Made by a program: the position numbers and the translations under genes. From Cyathus striatus (lineage: Eukaryota; Basidiomycota; Agaricomycetes; Agaricales; Nidulariaceae), in assembly GCA_025738555.1 (NCBI GenBank), contig JAOVFP010000010.1, forward strand, positions 1,302,001-1,366,000: a DNA stretch of 64,000 bases, read 5' to 3'. The stretch's first letter is position 1. Each line of letters opens with the position of its first letter. Below, one piece after another: positions 48,155 to 59,889 of this stretch. The notes under the pieces were generated by a model. It did no database searches. It worked only from the letters and a program-made list of their open reading frames with translations, and had not been told where the DNA came from.

Positions 48155-48420
48155 TCCATTTACAACTCCATCATCTCCTCCAGCTTGTCGACTTTGAAAG
48201 CCGTGTAACTCTTTTGATCAAGCCCCTTCAGATCTATCGCGCGCTTGCGCAGATATCGACATGCGACGCGTTGAGGGTTACAGCAGAGCGAACGTCGGAG
48301 GCGAGATGTTGCAAGGACTACGATAGCTTTGTCGGTAACGAAGTAGAGGCCCGAGGGTGAGGCGAGTGGAAGGATAGTGGTCATATAATTAAAAGAAAAA
48401 TAGCAGGAAGACATACCTGG
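48155..48420 (-). pseudogene. Possible host gene fragment, not recognised
   Basis: The minus strand reads MTTILPLASPSGLYFVTDKA, CRYLRKRAIDLKGLDQKSYT and AFKVDKLEEMMEL, then stop at about 48160. Charged helical composition and normal CpG use suggest real coding sequence, but no start, introns or family can be assigned. It may be a chance frame. Confidence 0.3.
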
Positions 48421-49317
48421 TAGCATTCGAATTCGACTGCAAGTTCCATCTTAACCTACAACGAACTAAGCTTGGCCATGCCCCCTCTTCTCTCGCTACA
48501 TCAAAGAATGGCGGGTATACTCGAGCTCCACAGGTAACGGAGAGAGGAGGCACACATGTGTTGTCCCAGCGCCTTGTAGTACTTTAAGTAAGCAAATTAG
48601 TCGCATCATCGGATCCGTTCGCTACTACACGTGCACTCTTCAACTCCGTTCTGGCCTTCGAATAGCACCCAAGACCCATACGTTTGTTATCGCTCTAATC
48701 AATGAAACAAACCCCCCTCCGGGCATTGAGGGACAAGGTTTATTCGGGTGGAACACACTGGTAGGTATTAGATGTTGTATTCATTCTATGTAGCGTGTAC
48801 TTCTTGCATGAATTAATTAGCAACATGACCACACCATATCTTCGTCTTATCTTTAATCAATCGGTGTGCAACGCTCTCACCCGATGTACAGGACATTCTC
48901 ACATTCAACATCTTCCATTTCATTGCACTTTGATTATCAGATCTGAGCGTGGAAGAACGCGGATCGTTCTCTATTTTTGATGTTTCGTACTTCTAGCGTC
49001 CGGCAGTAAGTCTTTTATTGATTTGTCGCTAGTCTCGTGGTCATTCCACATGAGCGTTCATAGTATTTATAGCACACATGTGAGATAAATTAAAGACCGC
49101 GACGTCTGCATGCTAATTCAATACCAACTGAACAAGAAACTTGACTTTTCAACTATTAATAAGTATCTCCTATCAGCGCGTGATTCTAGCTCGGGTATCA
49201 GGGTATCAGGTATATAGGGATAGTGCACTAACATCAATACATTCCTTTCCCCCACACTCTGTATACCTCAAGATTCAAAGCTCATACCGAATAACTCAAC
49301 TACGACTAATATTCACT
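48421..49317. promoter_or_regulatory. Upstream region of the NACHT-WD40 gene
   Basis: CpG-normal up to about 49260, then a sharp change to CpG-free sequence inside the gene. A TATA-like GTATTTATAGC lies near 49052. The 60 bases before the start are free of ATG in frame. No other gene is seen. Confidence 0.4.
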
Positions 49318-52300
49318 ATGACTACAAATACTTCTTCGGGTGCTCACATGTTTACCAGTTCACAAAATGTACATATCGAAGGCGGAAATTTCAATACCAT
49401 CAGTGGAGATCAGATTATAAACATAAAAGAGTTAAATGACAAACTTAGTGCAATATTAAAGCCAATTTCCCATGATAGCCATTATGTTCCTCCTTGCATG
49501 GAAGGAACAAGGAAAAGGTTGTTTGTCAAGATTGATAAATGGCTTTTTGACTTTGGTATGTGTAATTTGTAATACTACAAAATGTTATATTTAAAACTAT
49601 CCTTGCTATAAGATGAGTCAACACCAAATATAATGTGGATTACTGGGTATCCTGGAAGTGGGAAATCAGCTATTTCATCTAGTTTGGTTTCCAAGCTCTC
49701 TGGCACTCAAAGATTATGTGGCTACCACTTCTTCAAAAGAGGTGATGAAATTTTTGGAGATCCATGTGCTGTTTGGCGAACCATAGCAGCAACTATGGCA
49801 TCTAGTCACACTGTGATTGCTGATGCAATGGCAAAAAAGTTGAATGGTAATTTTAGGATTCAAGATATTAAATGGCACTTTGAAAACCTCATTTCTATGA
49901 GCTTCATGAAATATTTGAATGAACTACACAATCCAGTGGTTATTGTTGATGCTTTAGATGAATGCAAAACTTCAGTTGATATGCATATTTTTATGAACAC
50001 ATTATTCTTGTGGTCAAAATTTTCCAAAAAGTGTAAACTTATAATTACTGGAAGGTCTGGTTACAAACCAATGGGGTTAGATGAACCTGGACTATGCATT
50101 GATTATGAGTTAGAAATTGGTTCAAGTACAGAATCAGAAGTCACTAGTGATATAAAATTTTATATAAAAAGAAAATTTGAAGAATCTTACTCTTGGTTGA
50201 GCTGGAAACCAAGTGATGACATCTTAAATTCAATGGCAACAAAAGCTTCTGGATTGTTCATTTGGGCTTCCACTACTATTAAATTTATTATCTCAGATCA
50301 ACAAGGTTCAATATCTCCTAAGAAAAAGTTGAGAAAAATTATGGAAAATCAAAAAGAGAGTACAGTGTCTGGCATTGACAAATTGTATATCCAAATTCTG
50401 AAAATGTCATTTGATGCCTGGAGTGAGATGGATAAACTGACTGCTCAGAATGTTCTGGCACTAATAATACTTGCAAAGGTGCCATTAAACATAAGTGATA
50501 TACATCACTTCATTTCTGAAAATGAAGATGATGATCTGGAAGATGATATTCAAGTAATTTTGAGATGTTTACAACCTGTGGTGTCAATACATGGTGGAAA
50601 AATCACAACAAGACATTTGTCATTTGTTGAATTCTTAACAGAAAGATGCAATATGGATGAGTACAAAATCAATAAAACAACATACAATATTAAAATGCAG
50701 ACAAAAATATATGAAATTTTAAATAAAGAATTAAAGTTCAATATCTGTAATTTGGAAACATCATATATAAAAAACCATGACATAGAAAATTTAATAGAAA
50801 AGATTCAGCACTGCATACCAAGCTACTTGCAATACTGCTGCATGTATTGGTTTTCACATGAAATAGACATTAAAAAAAAGAGAAAAGAAACAATAAAAAT
50901 AAATGGTCAAATGAAATTTTTGTATGAAAAATTTCTCTATTGGGTTGAAGTCATGAGTTTACTAGGTAAAATACCAATGGCTTTGGGTCAACTGAAAGCA
51001 CTTAAAGATTGTCAAAATGTAAGTACAATGAAAGTTAGCTCAGATTGCACACTGAATTTAATATGTATAGCATGAGAATATGGCTGAAATGTTTATTAGT
51101 GAAGCTGTTCAATTTATATTACATTTTAAAGTTCCAATAACAACAAGTGCCCCACATATATATCTTTCAGCATTGCCATTTACTCCCAAAAAATCAGTCA
51201 TTTATGATAAATATCATAAGATATTTGAAAATATTATATTCAGATTAAATGATATTGAAGAAGATTGGAGATATAAAGGAAGTGAAGTTCATTACCACAC
51301 ATCAGAAGTGACAAGTTTAGCTATCTCTTGTAATGGAAAGCGAATTAGTGTAGGATATTTAAATAACACATTCAGCATATGGGACACTGTAACTGGAAAT
51401 AAGATTGCTGGTCCATTTCAAGGTCACACAAGTTTTGTCACATCAGTAGCATTTTCTCCAGATGGAAAGCAAGTAGTATCAGGCTCACATGATCAAACTG
51501 TGAGAATATGGGATGTGGAGAGTGGAACAATGGCTGGTGATCCATTTCAAGGTCATACCAAAATGGTTACATCAGTAGCATTTTCTCCAGATGGAAAGCA
51601 AGTAGTATCAGGCTATGATGATCAAACTGTGAGAATATGGGATGTGGAGAGTGGAACAATTGCTGCTGGTCCATTTCAAGGTCACACAAGTTGTGTCACA
51701 TCAGTAGCATTTTCTCCAGATGGAAAGCAAGTAGTATCAGGCTCATATGATCAAACTGTGAGAATATGGGATGTGGAGAGTGGAACAATTGCTACTGGTC
51801 CATTTCAAGGTCACACAAGTTTTGTCACATCAGTAGCATTTTCTCCAGATGGAAAGCAAGTAGTATCAGGCTCATATGATCAAACTGTAAGAATATGGGA
51901 TGTGGAGAGTAGAACAATTGCTGCTGGTCCATTTCAAGGTCACACAAGTTGTGTCACATCAGTAGCATTTTCTCCAGATGGAAAGCAAGTAGTATCAGGC
52001 TCATATGATCAAACTGTGAGAATATGGGATGTGGAGAGTGGAACAATTGCTGCTGGTCCATTTCAAGGTCACACAAGTTTTGTCACATCAGTAGCATTTT
52101 CTCCAGATGGAAAGCAAGTAGTATCAGGCTCATATGATCAAACTGTAAGAATATGGGATGTGGAGAGTAGAACAATTGCTGTTGGTCCATTTCAAGGTCA
52201 CACAAGTTGTGTCACATCAGTAGCATTTTCTCTAGATGGAAAGAAAGTAGTATCAGGCTCATATGATCAAACTGTAAGAATATGGGATGTGGAGAGTGGA

Positions 52301-53496
52301 ACAATTGCTGCTGGTCCATTTCAAGGTCACACAAATAGGGTCACATCAGTAGCATTTTCTCCAGATGGAAAGCAAGTAGTATCAGGCTCTGATGATCAAA
52401 CTGTGAGAATATGGGATGTGGAGAGTGGAACAATTGCTGCTGGTCCATTTCAAGGTCACACAAGTTGTGTCACATCAGTAGCATTTTCTCCAGGTGGAAA
52501 GCAAGTAGTATCAGGCTCTGATGATCAAACTGTGAGAATATGGGATGTGGAGAGTGGAACAATTGCTACTGGTCCATTTCAAGGTCATACCAAAATGGTT
52601 ACATCAGTAGCATTTTCTCCAGATGGAAAGCAAGTAGTATCAGGCTCACATGATCAAACTGTGAGAATATGGGATGTGGAGAGTGGAACAATGGCTGGTG
52701 ATCCATTTCAAGGTCATACCAAAATGGTTACATCAGTAGCATTTTCTCCAGATGGAAAGCAAGTAGTATCAGGCTCACATGATCAAACTGTGAGAATATG
52801 GGATGTGGAGAGTGGAACAATGGCTGGTGATCCATTTCAAGGTCATACCAAAATGGTTACATCAGTAGCATTTTCTCTAGATGGAAAGAAAGTAGTATCA
52901 GGCTCATATGATCAAACTGTAAGAATATGGGATGTGGAGAGTGGAACAATTGCTGCTGGTCCATTTCAAGGTCACACAAATAGGGTCACATCAGTAGCAT
53001 TTTCTCCAGATGGAAAGCAAGTAGTATCAGGCTCATATGATCAAACTGTAAGAATATGGGATGTGGAGAGTGGAACAATTGCTGCTGGTCCATTTCAAGA
53101 TCACACAAATAGGGTCACATCAGTAGCTTTTTCTCCAGATGGAAAGAAAATGATATCCTGTTCATATAATATTAGAAATTTACAGTTGATGTCAGGTGTG
53201 TAATCTTTGTATTCAGTAGCCCTGATTTATTAACAATTTTGATTTCCTGTTATTCAGGTCATATTAAAAATTTAGTTTCACTTGGTGGCCCATCAATTTA
53301 TATGTCATGTCATACAAATGGTTGGATTGTAGATAAGGCAGGTAATTTACTTTTCTGGGTTCCTGATTTTTTAAGGTCTGGTTTATGTGACTTTGATACT
53401 ATTTCCATTTTGGGTCCATCCACTTTATGCAGATTAGATCTTTCAAAATTCTGTCATGGGTCATATTGGAGATGTTGTATTACTTTTTCTTTGTAA
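49318..53496 (+). CDS. NACHT-WD40 receptor (HNWD/HET-E-like), 1335 aa
   Basis: Exons 49318-49555, 49613-51018, 51071-53195 and 53258-53496 join in frame (introns 57, 52 and 62 bp). The N-terminal 79 residues include VHIEGGNFNTISGDQIINIK, a short GG-rich segment common before NACHT in Agaricomycetes. NACHT: Walker A GYPGSGKS (91-98), FKRGD, Walker B VVIVDALDEC (188-197), LIITGRSG. A helical linker contains SAPHIYLSALPFTP. Then 15 WD40 units of 43 aa, numbers 2-14 nearly identical (VTSVAFSPDGKQVVSG and DQTVRIWDVESGTIAAGP). The C-terminal cap is WIVDKAGNLLFWVPDFLRSG. This class (Podospora het-e/hnwd) triggers heterokaryon incompatibility or defence; the role here is by family only. Only about five CpG in 4.2 kb, yet no stop or frameshift. 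Confidence 0.92.
51418..53101 (+). repeat. 13 near-identical 129-bp WD40-coding repeats
   Basis: Units differ mainly at a few codons: the two residues before V-T-S (SF, KM, SC, NR), the residue in GS-x-DQT (H, Y, D), G or R in S-x-T, and the AAG/ATG/AVG/AGD tail. Repeat pairs 8-9 and 13-14 share the rare FSLDGKK variant followed by NRV, and three KMV units (11-13) stand in a row, showing segmental duplication inside the gene. Confidence 0.95.
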
Positions 53497-54430
53497 TATT
53501 GTTTAATTAACTGTGTTATACTTTTTGCAGTACTTAGTACTCCCCTTTCTTTTTTGTAAATTCACATGAATAACATGTTGACTTCAACTATTTTATTGAT
53601 TTATTAGAACTATCAAGTTACTTTAATTGAAGAAACAAAATTGTACTATAACACATATATATTAACTGGTCACTGTTCAAATTGTAATACAAATTAATAT
53701 GCAGAGCTGCCCTCATTCACATGTCATCTTGCCACAATTGCACCTCCTCCCTCCTCTCCTACATCATGATGATGATGATGATGATGCAAGGGGGCCCTCC
53801 CCACTTCCACTGGCCACTTCCAACACTAGCAGCCACATTGTCATCTCTATATCTCATCTATTTCACCAACAGCCCCCACCACCTCCATTCTCTCTTCCCA
53901 TTGTAACAGCATTGTAGCTGTGTAACCTCCCTACACATCCACCTACATTCCCTTCTCTGCCATGTCAGCTTGGCCACTCCATCTTCTCCCATTCTCAAGA
54001 CTACAGCATCATTGACCCCACATCACCCAGTCCTCATCAAACTCCCCTGCCTCAATGTCCCCTGTAGAGCATGCAGTTTGCCTGCGATGTGAATCTCATG
54101 TTTTTCATTACCGTACCTCATTTCATTCTTTCTGTCGCTTACTCATACATACTGCATTCGTTAGCTACTTAAACTGTCGTATGTACACTTATTGAATCCA
54201 GGTTTTCGTTTCCCCCCATTTCAGCTCAAATTGTACCTCACTAGAACTGGAGGATTGACAGATGTCATTCCACTCGCATGTTCTTTGTCGAGAAGATACC
54301 CCCAAGCTAGTATCTTCCTCTTCACCCCCTCATCTCTCAAGTCCTTGACATGCACAGTAACACCAGGTGAGCTTCCCTCCTATTCCATTGTCCCCCTCCT
54401 CAGCCCTCCTTCTCACAGCAGTGGTATCAA
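53497..54430. other. 3' flank and microsatellite, no gene
   Basis: Contains an (ATG)n run at 53766-53787 and C-rich, CpG-poor spacer. Short plus-strand frames here are low-complexity. The helitron remnant begins beyond. Confidence 0.5.
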
Positions 54431-55621
54431 CCATTGTCATCCATGCCATTTGGCACCATCCCCATCCCCACTCTCCCACCACCAACCTGTATAACAAAGT
54501 AACCTGAGGTGTCTAGATTGATTTCTATGCAAATTTTTTTTTTCCAACAATGAATAACTCTGGATTTGCCAGCTCCTCCATCTCCTCCAAGATACATGCA
54601 CAATTGGTCACTGCAAGGTTTTTTACTGTGTTGTGTAACAATTATAAATGCCTCAGATTGTTTACAGTTTAAAGTGTATTCATTGATTAAGTTAGGTATA
54701 CTTTGGTGTAAGTGGGTTACATTTGTATCATTTTGAATATGTATTGGTTGACTGTTTTGAATTTGAGGCAAGTTTATATTTGTTGAGTTGACAGTATTAG
54801 GGATACATTTGATAATTGGTTAGTATTACTTGCTATATGTTGCTCTGTGGAATGTTTCCAACAGTTCCTTCTATTATCATAAGAGGATTTCCATGAATCT
54901 TCCATAGATGTATTATGAGAGTCATGTATCAGTTGAATGCTGTCAAAATTATTAGAATGAACAGTATTTTGATATGAGTAGTATGAAAACATTCCACTTG
55001 CATCAGCTTGTAGTATACAATCTGTAGTGTTTGTATTTTGTAAATTTAATGTGTTGGATGAACAATCTTGAATTGATAGCAAATGGTGTAAAAATTGTTC
55101 TTCTACATTAACATCATTGTTAAAATCATCTGAAGTGTTTGTATTGTTACATTTATGTTGTTTTCAAAATCTTGTTCTGTCTTTATACATTCTTTCAAAA
55201 TGATCATCATGGCTGTCTTTGCATTCATGGAGGACTTGCATGTTGTCAATTAAGTTTTTATGATATACCAAAGCTGACTTGTAAAAATTAAATGCATCAG
55301 AGAGGTCTTTACGCTCGCCCCCCCATTCCGTCCGGACTCCTGCTGGACTTTGGCTGAATGTGTTTTAGCGGCAATTCCAGCCATTTTTGTCAAGTCCAGT
55401 CCTGTTCAAGTCCGTCTCGAGTCCGCCAGGAGTCCACTCGGAATCCATTGAATAGCGGGAGTCTGGCTAGTTCAACAGGAATTCCGGCGGACTAAATCCT
55501 TACGGAGTCCGACTGGACTCAACAGGACTCCTGCCGGAACATTGGAATAGCTAGATTACATTTACTTTATATTAATTAATATTACAGTAAGTACTAGTAC
55601 TGTATCAAAAATAAATACATA

Positions 55622-55712
55622 CATTGTCCACAGTGCGGTTCGAACTTGCATCAACTCAAGTATTACATAATCGTAAGTTCAAACGCTTACGTGTGCAACC
55701 GATACACTACAA
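55622..55712 (-). ncRNA. tRNA-like sequence inside element B
   Basis: On the minus strand TAGTGTATCGGTTG (A-box-like) is followed by CGTAAGCGTTTGAACTTACG, a 6-bp stem with an 8-nt loop placed like an anticodon arm, a long variable region, and AAGTTCGAACC (B-box-like). A T5 run (complement of 55607-55611) follows about 25 nt later. The T stem and acceptor stem pair poorly, so a working tRNA is unlikely. Confidence 0.4.
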
Positions 55713-55829
55713 TAGTGTTATAAATATAACACATATTACACAATATGTAGGGTGCTCACTTGTGCGCACCGTACACATTCGGCAACTCCTGTCTTGGCCA
55801 TGTCACGAGTCACGACGACGTTCACTCCT

Positions 55830-56480
55830 TCCCTCTCACTCTCTCCTCCTCCTCTCCCCTCCTCTCCTGCACTCCCCCTCCTCCCCCTCCCCCTCCCTCT
55901 TCCTCTCCTCCTTCTCGCCTCCTCTCCTCCTCCTCGCCTCCTCTCTTCCTCCTCACCTCCTCTCTTCCTCCTCGCCTCCTCTCTTCCTCCTCACCTCCTC
56001 TTCCCTCCTTCACAACGACAATGACACGACGAGGGAACGACAATGACGCGCGGGTGATGACGACAACAGGGGATGGACGACAAGGGAGGAAGCATGGGGA
56101 CGTGGGGAGCGAGAGAGGAGGCACAACGAGGGGGAGAGCACAAGGGGGAGAGGGGGCGCATCGAAGAGGGGGGGCGCATCGAGGAGGGGGCACGTCAAGA
56201 GGGAGGGGTACGCGTCGAGCGGGAGGGGAACATGTTGAGAGGGAGGGGAACACGTTGAGAGGGAGGGGAACACATTGAGAGGGAGGGGAACACATTGAGA
56301 GGGAGGGGAATGCGTCGAGAGGGAGGGGAGTGCATCGAGAGGGAAGGGAGCGTGTCGAGAGGGAAGGGAGCACGTCGAGCGGGAGGGGAATGCATCGAGA
56401 GGGAGGACGCATCGAGAGGGAGGGGGACACATCGAGAAGGAGGGGGATGTGTCGAGAGGGAGGGAGATGCGAGAGGGAGG
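55830..56480. repeat. Polypyrimidine block followed by polypurine minisatellite
   Basis: 55830-56010 is almost pure C/T (CTCCTC repeats). 56060-56480 is mostly G/A, with a roughly 21-bp unit (GAGAGGGAGGGGAACACRTT) repeated about 15 times. The two blocks are partly complementary on one strand and could form a hairpin, triplex or G-quadruplex. The long open frames across it on both strands are composition artefacts. Confidence 0.8.
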
Positions 56481-58912
56481 AGAGGTGAGCGCGACAAAGA
56501 GGGAAGCGCAACATGGGGGGAGGGTGCGGCAGTGATGAGATGGGGAGAAGTGCAATGAAGAGCGGATGCCATGTTGACAATAGGCGCTTTCCCGCTTGTC
56601 ATCGTCATTGAGAGCGCCGGGCAGGAGTGTGGGAAATGAAAGCGGGGAGCAGTGGGGAGTAAATTATAGAAAATAAATAAAAATATTTAAATTAATTGTA
56701 ATAAATTTATTTGTTCTGATTATTTTAAATGAATTTTCGTAATTTATTTAATTCTTTTCACCTTAAGTTCACTTCAAATAATTACTATAGTGAATTTGGT
56801 GATGAGTTGATTTACACTGGTAGATACAAAGTCCATCAGGAATCCATCAGGACTCCACCAGGACTCCAGGTGGACAATTGGATATCCAGCCGGAGTCCAT
56901 CAGGAGTTCATGGAATCCATGGAGTCCACCTGGAGTCCAGATGGACTGGGGGGGGGAGCGTAAAGTACTGGCATCAGACCATGAGAGGAAGTGTAATTGA
57001 AGATCATGTACAGTTTTCCAAGGCTGAAAAAATATAAGCATTAGCTGTGCATGTCATTCTCTGGTTGTTGTATGGTCTCAATGTGGTAAAGTGGCTCCAC
57101 ATGGAATAGTAATGTAGAATGTACCAGGTTTATGAAGTAAACACTCATGAGTTTCATGTTCAGGGTGAGTGGATGTAAATGATGACTGATGGTTAGAGAG
57201 GGTTTGAGGGCTAGTTCTAGAATGAGTAACCTTGTCAACATGTGAGACAAATTCCCATAGACACATAGTGTTTAAGTCTGTTCCCCTGTAGATGTAATCT
57301 GCAAGTTGTGAGCCTTTTAATACAAGATTTCCAGAGGGATTAGTATTTACATAAATGTCCTCTGTTTCATTTAGTGCATTGTTATTGTCAATATAAGATA
57401 TGTCATCATCACCATTACTACTGTGATTTCTGTCACTACTGTCACTGCTACTGTCATCCTCATTGAAATGCATAGAGAGAGTGTGATTTATATTATTGTC
57501 ATTGCTTTCATTAGTATGGTTGTTAGTGGTGGTTGCAGTGTGTGATTGAGGAAAACATTCTGGGGAAGGAAGCTCATTTTCAATATATTTTTCAAAAGAT
57601 GTCCAAAAGAGATTTTGAAAGCTATGGCTAGTGAAATGATCTTCATAATCTAGTAAGTAGGATGCAACTTGTTGTGCAGAGAGTTCTTGATAAGATATCA
57701 TAGTATATACACATTTTTGAAGAAGTTTTTTAGCATGTGCAACATTGTCATCATCAATCTCATTAATATTATCTTGTTCAGTAAGTTTGTTTAAAGCTAG
57801 TTGAAGTGCCATAAATGCTATATGAGATTTTAAACATGATTTTGATATGTAATCAGCAATATAATAAAATATAGCTTTAACTGCAGGTCTGGAAAGAATA
57901 TATTTTATGTCCATGTTAGATCATATACCTTTTATACATGTTTCATTGTAATTGTTCACATCTAAATCTTGACATCACAAAGTTAATTCTCCTGTTTCAT
58001 TATCATAAATGGTAGATGGTATTATATTACCTGATCCTAATCCAAATCAACAAATATTATCTTCTCCAGGTTGACAATATTTAAAGCAAGTTTTGGAATG
58101 AATATGTTTCTGACAATGATTTATTAATGAATGGAAGTCTTTAATTGAAAGGGAAGAGGAATTATTTGTGTTATTTGATTCAACATCAAATCCAAAAATA
58201 GAACAAGGGTGACAGCATAGTAAAGGATGTGATATGTCAGAAATGATATCAGGTGGAATATTATTGGAAATAGTTGAATCAAGGAAAGCAAGCAGTCAAT
58301 CACAAAAATCATGATTATATTCTTTTTGAATATGATCTTTTATTTGTTGAGGATTTAATGATCCTTCAATCCATGTTATCATATGGCAATGAAGAGATCC
58401 ATGACCTTGAGCTTCTACACATCTGTAATAAGCAGAAACCACTCCTAATGCTCCTGGTTTTATGTTGACACCATTTGTAGGTTGATATTCTAAAAGACAG
58501 CTAAGGAAATTTTTCATAATGATGTTGAAGAATTGTGCACCAACAACAGGATTTTTGGCAATTAGAGATGCAAGTGAGTAATATAGTGAGCAACTGTCAT
58601 TTAATAGACTATCAATATCTATTTCATTACCTGCCAAAAAACTTACAATAGGATTATAAACATCTGCAGGATTAATAGTGATATAAAAAGATGGTAATCC
58701 CTTTTCTATAATGAGTGCACATATTTCATTGCACATAATGGTTTTACTAGCATTGGAACCAGGAACTGGTGCAATAACAGCTTTTACTTCATTCATTAGG
58801 CACATAACATTTTTTTCCTCAGTAGTAGAATTCTGTAGTGATTCACCATTCAATAACTTTTGTATGATATGTTCTATAGTCTACAGAAATAGTAGCAAAT
58901 TTGAGCACTTTA

Positions 58913-59612
58913 CAGTCCCCCACACATTTACATGGAGTCCATGTGGACTCCTTGTAAAATTTCAGGAGCCTATGTGGACTCAACATGGAGGATATGTGGA
59001 GTGATGTGTTATTGACATTAAAAGGTAGGCAGATTTTACATGGACTCCATGTGGACTCCACATGAAATCACTAAATTCCACATGGAGTCTGTGGAGTTTA
59101 GGAGAACTCCACATGAATTCTCCATATTACATCCTGGTACACTCCACATAGACTCCATGTGTAATGACTGTGACAACTGTAATACTATGTAACTCATAGT
59201 ATTACAGTGTTATATTTATCACAGTCACTATGGTTGTGACCAGGTAGTAATTGTCACACTTGTCACACATTGTCATTGAGCATGACACTGTGTGTTGAGT
59301 GTGACACCATGTGTTGAGTGTGATACTGTGTGTTGAGTGCGACACTGTGTGTTGAGTGTGACACCGTGTGTTGAGGGCGACACCATGTGTTGAGAGTGAC
59401 ACTATGCATTGAGTGTGACACCATGTGTTGAGTGTGACACCATGTATTAAGTGTAACTCCATGCATCAAGTGTGATACCATACATTGAGTATGACACTGT
59501 ATGAAAAGTGTGACAACTATAACACCATAACAACTGCAGTAGTAATGTTGTCACAAAGGTGGGACAATGACAGACAAAATTAAATGTGCTAAGATAACTA
59601 TGACAACTGTGA
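58913..59612. repeat. Intronic repeat insertion with GGAGTCC motifs and a minisatellite
   Basis: The left edge GAGCACTTTACAGTCCCCC resembles the ends of elements A and B. CATGGAGTCCATGTGGACTC palindromes fill 58925-59165. GCAAATTT (58905-58912) and ACAAATTT (near 59613) could be a decayed duplication, but the right end lacks a matching TIR. It appears to lie in an intron of the helitron gene (acceptor ctgtag on the minus strand near 58880). Confidence 0.4.
59262..59513 (+). repeat. 19-bp minisatellite, about 12 units
   Basis: The unit TGACACCATGTGTTGAGTG is repeated with scattered substitutions, decaying toward 59513. Apparent open frames on the minus strand are products of the repeat. Confidence 0.9.
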
Positions 59613-59889
59613 CACTATGTGACAAATTTGATAATTTATAATTATATTACACTTGTAATTAGCAGTGACAACTCTTACATAAATGTAAACATGGCAAAAC
59701 AAAGCAATGTAACAGCTAATATCAATCCATACATGCATGTTGAAGGGTGGTATGAAATGCAAGCACAATTGATTTAAATTTGCAGTACTGATTGAAATAT
59801 GGGAATAAAGTGGGTTATGAATTTTTAGCCATTCCAATGCCAACCACATTTTTTCTTTTCTGACAACAAGAGGATATGCTTTACTTTTT

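Larger units (their letters stand above)
55312..56970. mobile_element. Element B: 1.66 kb non-autonomous TIR element, TSD GCATCAGA
   Basis: The right end complemented is CAGTACTTTACGCTCCCCCC; the left end is GAGGTCTTTACGCTCGCCCC. Exact 8-bp duplications GCATCAGA lie outside (55304-55311, 56971-56978). It splits the helitron frame between HFLSWSDAS and SDAFNFYKSAL. Both subterminal parts hold many copies of the palindromic GGASTCC motif. A tRNA-like sequence, a polypyrimidine block (55830-56010) and a polypurine minisatellite (56060-56480) fill the interior. No transposase. The interior retains CpG, so it is younger than the helitron. Confidence 0.9.

Noticed and set aside
53699..53917. Two overlapping plus frames after the receptor gene
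   Set aside because: They cross an (ATG)n microsatellite and C-rich spacer and have no coding signature.
55752..56608. Long overlapping open frames on both strands (up to 252 codons)
   Set aside because: They run through C/T- and G/A-only repeats where stop codons cannot easily arise. The translations are Pro/Ser/Leu or Arg/Gly/Glu repeats, with no start context or splicing.
59202..59481. Minus-strand frames repeating HTQHTVSHSTH
   Set aside because: They are translations of the 19-bp minisatellite.
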